Made by a program: the position numbers and the translations under genes
The notes under the pieces: model-generated
Seen by the model: only the letters and a program-made list of their open reading frames with translations
What the model was told of the DNA's origin: nothing
Database searches by the model: none
Part shown: piece by piece, positions 24,417 through 33,067 of the stretch
Numbering within the stretch: position 1 is the first letter of the stretch
Layout: the number at the start of each line of letters is the position of its first letter
Assembly (NCBI GenBank): GCA_963850915.1
Contig: CAWKND010000014.1
Coordinates: forward strand, 496,001 to 560,000
Length of the DNA: 64,000 bases
From: CAVTWH01 sp963850915
GTDB lineage: Bacteria; Actinomycetota; Actinomycetes; Mycobacteriales; Micromonosporaceae
Direction: 5' to 3'

Positions 24417-25499
24417 CTAGACGGTGGGGATCAGTTGACCGACCAGGCCGTGCGACTCATGTACCGGGCCGGCACTGAACCACAGCGTGCCCACCCCGCC
24501 GGTAGAGGCGGTACCGGGCAGCAGCGCCCAGAGCCCGTCGATGTGGATACGGTGGTTGGTCGCGTCCCGCAGCGCGCCGAGGAACTGGCCGTTCTTGAAT
24601 ACCAGGATGTGCCCGTCGCCGAAGTTGCCGACGAGCAGCGCGCCGGCGAACTTGCCGAAGCTGGCCGGAGCGATCGTCATGCCCCACGGCGCGTCGAGCG
24701 GGCCGCGGCTGGCGATGCGCTGCCGGACCGGGTGCGAGTGGTACCCGTCGACCGTGTAGACGTCAACGAAGCCCAGGCCGGCGCCGTCCACCTCGTCCTC
24801 CTTGTCGGCGTCCTGCTTGGCATAGCTCACGTACACCTTGTCGCCGACCACGAACACGTTGAACGGTGCGTACCCCTTGGGCAGCGTCGGGTCATTGAAA
24901 GTCAGGGCGGTCGGGTGCACCAGCTGGAACCCGTTGTCGTACACGTCCACCCGACCGTGGTGGAAGTCGGTGGCCAGCAGGTAGTTGCCGGTACTCGCAT
25001 GTAGCAGCGCCATTCCCTTGTAGATGGCGCCGTTGTCGTGCCCGACGATCGAGGCGTTGGTACCCGAGATGGGGCCGCTCCACGCGGTCACCTGCCCGCC
25101 TTCGCTGACGAACATGAAGGTCGCGGGTGCCGAATTGGCGCCCACGTGCACCACGAAATCGGTGGTGTCGTTGAAGACCTGGCCGGTGGGCGCGCCGCCG
25201 GGGATGGCAACGGTCAGGCCGACCTTGGCGACCGGCGCGCCACCCAGCCCGCCGGAGTAGAGGGTCGCGGTGTTGGTGCCGTTGTTGGCCGACCACAGCG
25301 GGCTGGTCGGGGAGAGTGCCAGGCCCCAGGCGTTGACCAGGTTCGCGTCCGGGATGTTGGCCTTGCCGGGCTGGTCGGCGACCTGGTTGACCTGGGTGAA
25401 GTGCGGTGTCGGCAGGGCCGCGTGTGCCGGGTTCGCGGCCAGTAGCACCAGCGCTCCGGTCGCGACAGCGCTCAGGCCGAAACGGATTTTCTTCTGCAT
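24417..25499 (-). CDS. TIGR03118-family secreted protein
   Basis: A 360-aa exported protein. The signal peptide is MQKKIRFGLSAVATGALVLL followed by AANPAHA, cleaved after AHA. The mature part has the WGLALSPTSPLWSANNGT block, FNDTTDFVV, LATDFHHGRVDVYD, APWGMTIAPASFGKFAGALLVGNFGDG and the C-terminal LWALLPGT, which are characteristic of TIGR03118, a probable beta-propeller family of unknown role. It lies in opposite orientation between pucR and the aminotransferase and may share the divergent promoter gap 25500-25767. Confidence 0.85.
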   Translation of the reverse strand: MQKKIRFGLSAVATGALVLLAANPAHAALPTPHFTQVNQVADQPGKANIPDANLVNAWGLALSPTSPLWSANNGTNTATLYSGGLGGAPVAKVGLTVAIPGGAPTGQVFNDTTDFVVHVGANSAPATFMFVSEGGQVTAWSGPISGTNASIVGHDNGAIYKGMALLHASTGNYLLATDFHHGRVDVYDNGFQLVHPTALTFNDPTLPKGYAPFNVFVVGDKVYVSYAKQDADKEDEVDGAGLGFVDVYTVDGYHSHPVRQRIASRGPLDAPWGMTIAPASFGKFAGALLVGNFGDGHILVFKNGQFLGALRDATNHRIHIDGLWALLPGTASTGGVGTLWFSAGPVHESHGLVGQLIPTV

Positions 25500-25767
25500 A
25501 GATACCTCTCAGCGACGGTGGCGACAAAACGCCCTCATGGCCAGTTACGCCACATCAGCCACAGGCGTTCGCCGGCACCGCACACCTGGCACACCCTTCA
25601 CCCGTCCGGGTGACCGTGGCCGGCCACTCCGCGCCACCGGGAAGGGCCCGGGCTTGACGCTGTGTCAGGCATGGTGCTGCCGGCCCGGCAGAGTGTCACT
25701 TGTACCAGCGGGTGCAGGATGGGACCGTCAGGGCAATTCCGTCGGTACCAGCAAGGGGTTGAACAGC

Positions 25768-27087
25768 GTGACCACCGATGACCTGTGGGCGCGGCACCAG
25801 GCGGTCATGCCGTCCTGGATGCCGATCTACTACGCCGAACCCATCGAGATCGTCGCCGGCTCCGGCCGGCGGGTCACCGACTCGGCCGGCCGCAGCTACC
25901 TCGACTTCTTCGGTGGCGTGCTGACCAACATGATCGGCTACGACATCCCGGAGATCCGCGAGGCGGTCGAGAAGCAGCTGCGTACCGGCATCCTGCACAC
26001 CTCCACGCTGTACCTCATCCGTAACCAGGTCGAGCTGGCCGAACGCATCGCCCGGCTGTCCGGCATCCCGGACGCGCGGGTGTTCTTCACCAACTCCGGT
26101 ACCGAGGCCAACGAGGCCGCGCTGTTGATGGCGACCGGCTTCCGGCGCAGCAACCAGATCCTCGCGGTACGCAACAGCTACCACGGCCGTAGCTATGCCA
26201 CCATGGGCATCACCGGCAACCGCGCCTGGTCCGCCTCGTCGCTGAACCCGCTCAACGTCAGCTACCTGCACTCGGGTGACCGCAAGCGCGGGCTGCTCGC
26301 CGGCCTGAACGACGAGCAGCACATCGAGGCGGCAGTGGCCGACCTGCGGGAAATCCTCATCACCCAGACGATGGGCGACGTGGCGGCACTGATCGCCGAG
26401 CCGATCCAGGGCGTCGGCGGCTTCGTACACGGCCCGGACGGACTCTTCGCCGCCTACCGCAAGGTCCTCGACGAGCAGGGCGCGCTCTACATCTCCGACG
26501 AGGTACAGACCGGCTGGGGGCGCACCGGCGAGCACTTCTGGGGCTACCAGGCGCACGGCGTCATCCCCGACCTGTTGACCTTCGCCAAGGGCATCGGCAA
26601 CGGGCTGGCACTGGCCGGCGTGGTCGGCCGGGCCGAGGTGATGGAGGCGGTACCGGGCATCTCGTTCTCCACCTTCGGCGGCAACCCGATCGCCACGGCC
26701 GGTGGCGTGGCCGTACTGGACTACCTGCTGGAGCACGACCTGCAGGGCAACGCCGCACGTACCGGTGCGCTGCTGCACGCCGCGCTGCGCCCGGCGATCG
26801 AGCGCTTCGGCATCGTCGGCGACATCCGGGGCAAGGGGCTGATGCTCGGCATCGAACTGGTCGAGCCGGGTACCAACAACCCCAACGCGTACGCCACCGG
26901 CCGGGTCTTCGAGGAGTGCAAGCGGCTGGGCCTGCTGGTCGGCAAGGGTGGCCTGTACGGCAACACGCTGCGGATGGGGCCGCCGCTGACGCTGACCGAG
27001 GACGAGGCGCGCGAGGGCGCGGACATCCTGCTCAGCGCCATAGCCGTGGTAGACGCGGAAACGGTAGACAGCGAGGTACAACCGTGA
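25768..27087 (+). CDS. class III PLP-dependent aminotransferase
   Basis: A 439-aa fold-type I aminotransferase of the omega-amino acid/GABA/AGXT2-like group. The PLP pocket is seen as FTNSGTEANEAALLMA, SYHGRSYATMG, the Asp of ALYISDEVQTGWGRTG, and the Schiff-base Lys in LLTFAKGIGNGLAL. GTG at 25768 is preceded by AAGGGG. The stop overlaps the GTG of mmsA (GTGA). With a semialdehyde dehydrogenase next, the likely substrate is beta-alanine or another omega-amine, giving malonate or a related semialdehyde; inference. A TGAC/GTCA inverted pair at 25655-25667 in the promoter gap is a possible regulator site. Confidence 0.88.
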   Translation: MTTDDLWARHQAVMPSWMPIYYAEPIEIVAGSGRRVTDSAGRSYLDFFGGVLTNMIGYDIPEIREAVEKQLRTGILHTSTLYLIRNQVELAERIARLSGIPDARVFFTNSGTEANEAALLMATGFRRSNQILAVRNSYHGRSYATMGITGNRAWSASSLNPLNVSYLHSGDRKRGLLAGLNDEQHIEAAVADLREILITQTMGDVAALIAEPIQGVGGFVHGPDGLFAAYRKVLDEQGALYISDEVQTGWGRTGEHFWGYQAHGVIPDLLTFAKGIGNGLALAGVVGRAEVMEAVPGISFSTFGGNPIATAGGVAVLDYLLEHDLQGNAARTGALLHAALRPAIERFGIVGDIRGKGLMLGIELVEPGTNNPNAYATGRVFEECKRLGLLVGKGGLYGNTLRMGPPLTLTEDEAREGADILLSAIAVVDAETVDSEVQP

Positions 27088-28577
27088 AAATCGTTACCCA
27101 CTTCGTGGACGGCAAGCCGTGGACGGCCGGCGCCGCCCGGCAGGGTGAACTCTTCGACCCGGCGACCGGGCAGGTCAGCGGGCATGTGGACCTGGCCTCG
27201 GCGGATGACGTAGCGACGGCCGTCGCGGCGGCTCGGGCATCGGCGAAGGGCTGGCGGGACGCCTCGGTGGCCAAGCGCACCGCGGTCATGTTCGCGATCC
27301 GGGAGATCGTCAACGCCCGGCGCGGCGAGCTGGCGGCGGCGATCACCGCGGAGCACGGCAAGGTACTCGGTGATGCGGCCGGCGAGGTGCAGCGCGGTCT
27401 GGAAGTCATCGAGTACGCCTGCGGCATCGGTACTCTGCTGCGCTCCGGGTTCTCCGAAAACGTATCGACCGGAGTCGACTCGTACTCGATCCGCCAGCCA
27501 CTCGGTGTGGTAGCCGTGATCTCGCCGTTCAATTTCCCGGCGATGGTGCCGCTGTGGTTCGTACCACTCGCGCTGGCCTGCGGCAACGCGGTGATCCTCA
27601 AGCCCAGTGAAAAGGACCCGTCGGCGGCCGTACTCCTTGCTTCGTGGTTTGCCGAGGCGGGCCTGCCGGACGGCGTGTTCAACGTGGTGCACGGTGACAA
27701 GGAGGCGGTCGACGCCATTCTGGACCACCCCGACATCGCCGCTGTTTCATTCGTCGGCTCCACTCCGATCGCCAAGTACGTCTACGAGCGCGGTACCCGG
27801 GCGGGCAAGCGCGTCCAGGCGTTGGGCGGGGCGAAGAACCACATGGTGGTACTCCCGGACGCGGATCTGGACCTGGCTGCCGACGCGGCGGTCTCGGCCG
27901 GCTTCGGCTCGGCGGGGGAGCGGTGCATGGCGATCTCGGTCGTGGTGGCCGTGGACCCGGTCGGCGACGAACTGGTCGGCAAGATCGTCGAGCGGATGGC
28001 GGCGATCCGCACCGGCGACGGGCGCGACCCGTCCTGCGAGATGGGTCCGCTGGTCACCGCGGCGCACCGGGACCGGGTGGTCGGCTACCTGTCGGCTGGC
28101 GTGGAGGCCGGTGCGCGGCTGGTGGTGGACGGGCGGGAGATCACGCCGGCCGGCGAGTCGGGTGGCTTCTGGCTGGGTCCGACCCTCTTCGACCACGTGG
28201 GTACCGGCATGTCGATCTACACCGACGAGATCTTCGGTCCGGTGCTGGGCGTGCTGCGCGTCGACTCCTACGAGCAGGCGCTGGCCCTGGTCAACGCCTC
28301 CCGGTACGGCAACGGTACGGCGATCTTCACCAACGACGGTGGGGCGGCCCGCCGCTTCCAGTACGAGGTGGAGGTCGGGATGGTCGGGGTGAACGTACCC
28401 ATCCCGGTACCGATGGCCTACTACTCGTTCGGCGGCTGGAAAGCGTCCCTCTTCGGCGACACCCACGCGCACGGCGCCGAGGGCGTGCACTTTTTCACCC
28501 GCGGCAAGGTGGTCACCAGCCGCTGGCTGGACCCGTCGCACGGCGGCGTGAGCCTGGGCTTCCCCACCCACAACTGA
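27084..28577 (+). CDS. mmsA: CoA-acylating (methyl)malonate-semialdehyde dehydrogenase
   Basis: A 497-aa aldehyde dehydrogenase of the MmsA branch, which converts malonate or methylmalonate semialdehyde to acetyl- or propionyl-CoA with NAD+ and CoA. Signature parts are GVVAVISPFNFPAMVPLWF, LKPSEKDPSAA, FVGSTPIAKYVYERG, the catalytic Cys in GSAGERCMAISVVV (near residue 281), and GVNVPIPVPMAYYSFGGWK. GTG at 27084 overlaps the aminotransferase stop by 4 bp. Together they could move omega-amino acids into central metabolism, under the nearby PucR regulator (inference). Confidence 0.9.
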   Translation: MKIVTHFVDGKPWTAGAARQGELFDPATGQVSGHVDLASADDVATAVAAARASAKGWRDASVAKRTAVMFAIREIVNARRGELAAAITAEHGKVLGDAAGEVQRGLEVIEYACGIGTLLRSGFSENVSTGVDSYSIRQPLGVVAVISPFNFPAMVPLWFVPLALACGNAVILKPSEKDPSAAVLLASWFAEAGLPDGVFNVVHGDKEAVDAILDHPDIAAVSFVGSTPIAKYVYERGTRAGKRVQALGGAKNHMVVLPDADLDLAADAAVSAGFGSAGERCMAISVVVAVDPVGDELVGKIVERMAAIRTGDGRDPSCEMGPLVTAAHRDRVVGYLSAGVEAGARLVVDGREITPAGESGGFWLGPTLFDHVGTGMSIYTDEIFGPVLGVLRVDSYEQALALVNASRYGNGTAIFTNDGGAARRFQYEVEVGMVGVNVPIPVPMAYYSFGGWKASLFGDTHAHGAEGVHFFTRGKVVTSRWLDPSHGGVSLGFPTHN

Positions 28578-28731
28578 GCCCCACCCACGGCAGAGCCCGA
28601 CCGGCAACTAGGCCCGACCACAACTGGCCGGTTCGGTCCGTAGTCCGGCCGACCAGCGAAACTTTTACCGAGATTCGGCTGCCCCGCAGGCTGCGCCCGG
28701 TGGAGCCGAGGACATTCACTGCCGAACCAGG

Positions 28732-28759
28732 ACGGCCGCGCGGTACTCCGCGCGGCCGT
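28732..28759 (+). terminator. 12-bp perfect hairpin, probable terminator of mmsA operon
   Basis: ACGGCCGCGCGG (28732-28743), loop TACT, then the exact complement CCGCGCGGCCGT (28748-28759), followed by TT only. U-poor strong hairpins are common actinobacterial terminators. It is 154 bases after the mmsA stop. Confidence 0.65.
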
Positions 28760-28913
28760 TCGACGTCGCCAATTCGTGCGTTGCTGAGGGCGTTTTCCCA
28801 GTTCAGATGCCATCTGGTGGGTGTCGATCGAGGTTTTGGCAGGTAGCCTTCGCAAGCGCGACCGGGTCCCCCGCCGGTCGCGCTCCCATGCTCCGGCGTT
28901 GGTAACGACTGTG

Positions 28914-28987
28914 AAAACTTCTGACAAGGTTGTTGACAGTTAGGGGCCCGCAGTAAGAAGTTTTACCAGCGACAGTTAAGAACCTTG
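28914..28987 (+). promoter_or_regulatory. nested inverted and direct repeats, candidate sugar-regulator operator
   Basis: Outer-left AAAACTTCT (28914-28922) pairs with AGAAGTTTT (28956-28964); CAAGGTT (28925-28931) pairs with AACCTTG (28981-28987); GACAGTTA occurs twice in direct orientation (28935-28942 and 28971-28978). TTGACA at 28933-28938 could be a -35 element inside the array. The site ends 17 bases before the regulator gene, so autoregulation by the MurR/RpiR protein is likely but inferred. Confidence 0.6.
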
Positions 28988-29004
28988 CCGGAAGGAGGCG
29001 ACGG

Positions 29005-29910
29005 ATGACCGACGTAGACGCGCCGCGCGTCACGGGTAGCCTCCTGGGACGGCTGCGTAGCCAACTGCCCGAGTTCACCGGCGCCCTTCAGCGGGTCGCC
29101 GAGCAGGTACTCGCGGACCCGGCCGGCGCGGCCCGGGCGACCATCGTCGAGCTGGCCGAGCGCAGCGGTACCTCACCGGCCACGGTCACCCGGTTCTGTC
29201 GGGCACTGGGCTTCGAGGGCTACGCCGACCTGCGGCTGTCCATCGCCGGGGAGACCGGCCGGGCAGCTCGGGCAGCCGGCTGGACCGTTGACATCGGCCG
29301 GGAGATCCAGCCCACCGACCCGCTGGAGCGGGTACTGAGCCAGATCATGGCGGCCGACACCCGGGCCCTCGCCGAGACCGCCGCCCTCCTCGACCTCGGC
29401 GCCGTGGAGCGGGCCGCCGACGCGGTCGCCGCCGCGCACCGGGTCGACATCTACGGCATCTCCGGTAGCGCGCTGGTCGGCGCCGAGCTGCAGCTGTGCC
29501 TGCACCGCATAGGGCTGGCCTCGTGGTCCTGGACCGACGTGCACAACGGGCTGGCCAGCGCCGCCCTGCTGCGCGCCGGCGACGTCGCGATCGGTATCTC
29601 GCACAGCGGCCAGACCCGGGAGACGATCGAGATGCTCGCCGAGGCGAGCAGCAGCGGCGCCGTCACCATCGCGCTGACCAGCTCGCCGCGCTCCCCACTG
29701 GCCGATGTCGCGGACATCGCCCTGGTACACGCCATGCAGGCGACGACCTTCCGGCCGGACGCGCTCTCCGGCCGGCACCCGCAGCTGGTCGTCCTGGACC
29801 TGCTCTACATCGCGGTGGCACAGCGCACCCACGACCGCTCGCACGCGGCCTTCCAGGCGACCGCCAAGGCGGTCGCCGGGCACTGGGCGACCAAGGAGGC
29901 GGCAGCGTGA
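29005..29910 (+). CDS. MurR/RpiR-family transcriptional regulator
   Basis: A 301-aa regulator with an N-terminal RpiR helix-turn-helix (ATIVELAERSGTSPATVTRF followed by CRALGFEGYADLRL, about residues 45-80) and a C-terminal SIS sugar-phosphate-binding domain (YGISGSALVGAELQL; GDVAIGISHSGQTRETIEM). Such proteins sense amino-sugar phosphates. ATG at 29005 has GGAAGGAGG upstream. Its stop overlaps the next GTG (GTGA at 29907-29910). Position before an NgcEFG importer makes it the likely local regulator of N-acetylglucosamine/chitobiose uptake. Confidence 0.88.
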   Translation: MTDVDAPRVTGSLLGRLRSQLPEFTGALQRVAEQVLADPAGAARATIVELAERSGTSPATVTRFCRALGFEGYADLRLSIAGETGRAARAAGWTVDIGREIQPTDPLERVLSQIMAADTRALAETAALLDLGAVERAADAVAAAHRVDIYGISGSALVGAELQLCLHRIGLASWSWTDVHNGLASAALLRAGDVAIGISHSGQTRETIEMLAEASSSGAVTIALTSSPRSPLADVADIALVHAMQATTFRPDALSGRHPQLVVLDLLYIAVAQRTHDRSHAAFQATAKAVAGHWATKEAAA

Positions 29911-30659
29911 GCGTCAGTACCCAGGCCTACGTCGCCGCCGTCCGGGACCTGGTGGACCAGGTCGCGGGGGAGAGCACCGACCAGCTGGCGGCAGCCGCGA
30001 AGCTCGTGGTCGCCGCGCTGCGCGCCGGTGGTGTGGTGCAGAGCTTCGGTACCGGCCACTCCGAGTCGGTGGCGATGGAGCTGGCCGGCCGGGCCGGCGG
30101 GCTGGTACCGACCAACAAGCTCGCCCTGCGGGACCTGGTCGTGTACGGCGACGCCGACCGGGAGCTGGTACACGACGGCAAGCTCGAGCACGAGGCCGGT
30201 GTCGCCGCGCGGGTGTACGAGCTGGCGCAGCCCCGGCCCGCGGACATCTTCGTGGTGGCCTCGCAGTCGGGCATCAACTACTCGATCGTGGAGTTCGCGC
30301 TGCTGGTCAAGGAGCGCGGGCACCATCTGATCGCCATTACTTCGGCAGCGCATACGGCTCGGGTGACGCCACGGCACCCGAGCGGCAAGCGACTGGCCGA
30401 GGTCGCCGACGTGGTGCTGGACAACGGCGCACCGTACGGCGACGCACTGCTACCGCTGCCTAGCGGTGGCACGGTCGGCGCGGTCTCCTCGATCACGGCA
30501 GCCCTGTTGGGGCAGTCGCTGGTCATCGAGGTCGTCCGGCAGCTCCAGGCTGCGGGTGAGGTACCCCCGATCTACCTCTCCGCGAACGTCCCCGGCGGGG
30601 ACGAGCACAACCAATCCCTCGAGTCGCGCTACGCCGGTCGTATCCGGCGTGGTGCCTGA
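29907..30659 (+). CDS. SIS-domain sugar isomerase-like protein (UPF0309 type)
   Basis: A 250-aa protein with one SIS domain: VVQSFGTGHSESVAMELAGR, DIFVVASQSGINYSIVEFA and LIAITSAAHTARVTP. The ligand-binding Ser/Thr residues of SIS proteins are present. It resembles the UPF0309 group, usually linked to ABC sugar transporters, and probably binds or isomerises a phosphorylated amino sugar. GTG at 29907 is set by the 4-bp overlap with the regulator; longer in-frame reading would fall inside that gene. ngcE starts 20 bases after the stop. Confidence 0.85.
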   Translation: MSVSTQAYVAAVRDLVDQVAGESTDQLAAAAKLVVAALRAGGVVQSFGTGHSESVAMELAGRAGGLVPTNKLALRDLVVYGDADRELVHDGKLEHEAGVAARVYELAQPRPADIFVVASQSGINYSIVEFALLVKERGHHLIAITSAAHTARVTPRHPSGKRLAEVADVVLDNGAPYGDALLPLPSGGTVGAVSSITAALLGQSLVIEVVRQLQAAGEVPPIYLSANVPGGDEHNQSLESRYAGRIRRGA

Positions 30660-30679
30660 CCCGAAACCGAGGAGAAGAG

Positions 30680-32128
30680 ATGACCCTTTCCCCCGAATCC
30701 CCCGCCATGGGCGAGTCCGGTAAGTCGGACCTGTCCCGGCGGACTATCCTGCGACGCGCCGCGGCTGTCAGCGTGCTGGCAATCCCCGCGGTGGGCTTCC
30801 TGGACGCCTGTGCTTCCGGGAGTGACAAGCCGACCACGACGGCGACCGGCGCGAAGAGCTCGACCAACCCGCTGGGCGTCGACGCGTCTGCCCCGCTCGA
30901 GGTCGTAATCTTCAACGGCGGTTACGGCGACAAGTACGCCACCGACGTACACGTCCCGCTGTACAAGAAGGCGTTCCCGAACGCCACTGTCACCGAGTCG
31001 AAGGCCGAGGAGATCTCGACCGTCCTGCAGCCCCGGTTCTCCGGTGGTACCCCGCCGGACGTGATCGACAACTCGGGCTCGAAGCTCATGGACAACGGCG
31101 CCCTGGTTCAGGCCGGGCAGCTGCAGGACCTGTCGGACCTGTTCGCCGCCCCGTCGGTGGATGACGCGAGCAAGACCGTCAAGGACACCCTGGTGCCCGG
31201 CACGGTCGACTCCGGCCTGTTCAACGGCAAGCCGTACGTCATGAACTACGTGTTCACCGTCTACGGCATCTGGTACAACGCGAAGCTCTTCCAGACCAAG
31301 GGCTGGACCGCCCCGAAGACCTGGGCGGACTTCACCGCGCTGCTGGACACCATCAAGGCCGCCGGCATCACGCCGTACGGCTACGCCGGTGCCAACGCCG
31401 CGTACTACCAGTACCTCGTCATCCTGTCGTCGGCTGCCAAGCTCGGTGGCGACGACATCCTGAAGAACATCGACAACCTGGCCGACGGTGCCTGGACGGC
31501 CGACGCGGTCAAGCAGGCCGCGACGGCTTGGGCCGCGATCGGTGCCAAGTACACCGACAAGGCCTTCCTGGGCCTGCGCCACACCGAGGTTCAGCTCAAG
31601 CAGGACCAGGACCAGGTTGCCTTCTACCCCAGCGGTAACTGGCTGGAGAACGAGCAGAAGGCCAGCACGCCGGCCACCTTCAACTACGCGATGATGCCGG
31701 TACCGTCGCTGACCAGCTCTGACAAGCTGGACGCCTCGGCCGTCTTCGCCACCGCGGGTGAGGGCTTCATCGTCGCCGCCAAGGGCAAGAACCCCAAGGG
31801 CGGTGAGGAGTACCTGCGCCAGATGCTGTCGAAGGCTGGCGCCAAGGGCTTCACCGAGCAGACCGGCTCGCTGACCTCGGTTCAGGGCGCTTCCGACGGG
31901 CTCACCCTGCCGCCGGGCCTGACCAGCTCCAGCACCGCGCTGAACGCCGCGAAGTCGACGTTCAACTACCGGTTCGACGGCTGGTACGCCGAGCTCGACA
32001 CCGAGCTGCGGGCGGCCACCAACGAGCTGTTCTACCAGGGCGGTACCGCCGACAAGTTCTGCACCCGCATGCAGGCCAAGGCGGACGCCATCAAGAAGGA
32101 TTCGTCCATCCAGAAGTACTCGCGCTGA
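30680..32128 (+). CDS. ngcE: N-acetylglucosamine/diacetylchitobiose ABC transporter, substrate-binding lipoprotein
   Basis: A 482-aa extracellular solute-binding lipoprotein. The N-terminus has a twin-arginine-type SRRTILRR followed by a short hydrophobic stretch and a lipobox-like LDAC (Asp at -2 is unusual). The mature part matches NgcE along its length: NPLGVDASAPLEVVIFNGGY, LQPRFSGGTPPDVIDNSGS, LPGTVDSG-type LVPGTVDSGLFNGKPYVMNY, YPSGNWLENEQ. NgcE binds GlcNAc and chitobiose in Streptomyces. GAGGAGAAGAG precedes the ATG. Codon use shows more GTT/GCT/GGT than neighbours, consistent with high expression. Confidence 0.9.
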   Translation: MTLSPESPAMGESGKSDLSRRTILRRAAAVSVLAIPAVGFLDACASGSDKPTTTATGAKSSTNPLGVDASAPLEVVIFNGGYGDKYATDVHVPLYKKAFPNATVTESKAEEISTVLQPRFSGGTPPDVIDNSGSKLMDNGALVQAGQLQDLSDLFAAPSVDDASKTVKDTLVPGTVDSGLFNGKPYVMNYVFTVYGIWYNAKLFQTKGWTAPKTWADFTALLDTIKAAGITPYGYAGANAAYYQYLVILSSAAKLGGDDILKNIDNLADGAWTADAVKQAATAWAAIGAKYTDKAFLGLRHTEVQLKQDQDQVAFYPSGNWLENEQKASTPATFNYAMMPVPSLTSSDKLDASAVFATAGEGFIVAAKGKNPKGGEEYLRQMLSKAGAKGFTEQTGSLTSVQGASDGLTLPPGLTSSSTALNAAKSTFNYRFDGWYAELDTELRAATNELFYQGGTADKFCTRMQAKADAIKKDSSIQKYSR

Positions 32129-32145
32129 GCGGAACGGTAGCGACC

Positions 32146-33057
32146 ATGCGGCACGGCAAGTATCCCTTCATCATCGGGTTCCTGGTATTGCCTGTGGTGT
32201 TGTACTCGGTCTACGTCATTGGACCGTTTGCCCAGGCGTTCCAGCTCTCGCTGACACGTTGGAGCGGTTTCGGCGCACCAGTCAACGTCGGCTTCGACAA
32301 CTTCAAAACGTTGTTCACGGTCGACGACAAGTTCTGGCCGGCTGTCGAGCACAACCTGTGGGCTCTGCTTGTCCTGCCCGTGGTCACTATCGTTATCGCC
32401 CTGTTCCTGGCGTTCATGCTGAACGTCGGGGGCAAGACGCGCAGCGGCATCGCGTCCGGGGTCTGGGGGTCGAAGTTCTACCGGGTGGTGTTCTTCCTCC
32501 CCCAGGTCCTGGCCGTGCCGATCATCGGCGTGCTGTTCCAGACGGTGTACCGGCCGGACGGCACCGGCCTGATCGGCGGGATCCTGCTGAAGTTCGGCAT
32601 CCAGCCGGTCGGCTTCCTCAGCGAGTCGCACCTCGCCTTCTGGTCGATCCTCGCGGTCGCGGTGTGGCAGTCCACCGGCTTCTACGTGGTGCTGTTCTCG
32701 GCGGCGATGAGTTCGTTGCCAGGCGAGTTGTTCGAGGCAGCGGCGCTGGACGGGGCGAGCCGGGTGACCATGTTCTTCCGGATCAGCATCCCGCTGCTGC
32801 GGGACACCATCCAGGTGGCCTGGGTCTACCTCGGAGTTGCCGCGTTCGACCTGTTCGCTCTGGTCAACGTGCTCTCCATCGACCAGGGTGGGCCGGACGG
32901 TGCCACCACCGTGCTCTCCGAGCAGATCTACCTGAACGCCTTCCGCTACTCGAAGGTCGGGTACGCATCGGCCATGGGTGTCGCGCTGTTCTTCATGACG
33001 CTGAGCTTCGCGGCGCTGATCATGCGGACCACCCGCCGCGAACAGATCGAGTACTGA
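32146..33057 (+). CDS. ngcF: NgcF-type sugar ABC transporter permease
   Basis: A 303-aa inner-membrane permease with six transmembrane segments (first: PFIIGFLVLPVVLYSVYVIG). The cytoplasmic EAA loop that docks the ATPase is EAAALDGASRVTMFFRISIP near residue 198. It lies 17 bases after ngcE and 10 before ngcG. It pairs with NgcG to form the channel of the GlcNAc/chitobiose importer. No ATP-binding gene is present in the operon; in streptomycetes the shared ATPase MsiK energises such importers, so a distant msiK is expected. Confidence 0.9.
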   Translation: MRHGKYPFIIGFLVLPVVLYSVYVIGPFAQAFQLSLTRWSGFGAPVNVGFDNFKTLFTVDDKFWPAVEHNLWALLVLPVVTIVIALFLAFMLNVGGKTRSGIASGVWGSKFYRVVFFLPQVLAVPIIGVLFQTVYRPDGTGLIGGILLKFGIQPVGFLSESHLAFWSILAVAVWQSTGFYVVLFSAAMSSLPGELFEAAALDGASRVTMFFRISIPLLRDTIQVAWVYLGVAAFDLFALVNVLSIDQGGPDGATTVLSEQIYLNAFRYSKVGYASAMGVALFFMTLSFAALIMRTTRREQIEY

Positions 33058-33067
33058 GGATCCGATC

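Larger units (their letters stand above)
28578..29004. promoter_or_regulatory. intergenic region: terminator plus operator array before the murR-like gene
   Basis: No gene seen in 427 bases. A 12-bp perfect hairpin at 28732-28759 ends the mmsA unit. The last 100 bases are less GC-rich and packed with repeats that suggest regulator binding (28914-28987). GAAACTTTTACC at 28658-28669 echoes the right arm (GAAGTTTTACC, 28958-28968), and ACCAGCGA occurs near both, so a distal operator is possible. GGAAGGAGG precedes the ATG at 29005. Confidence 0.6.
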
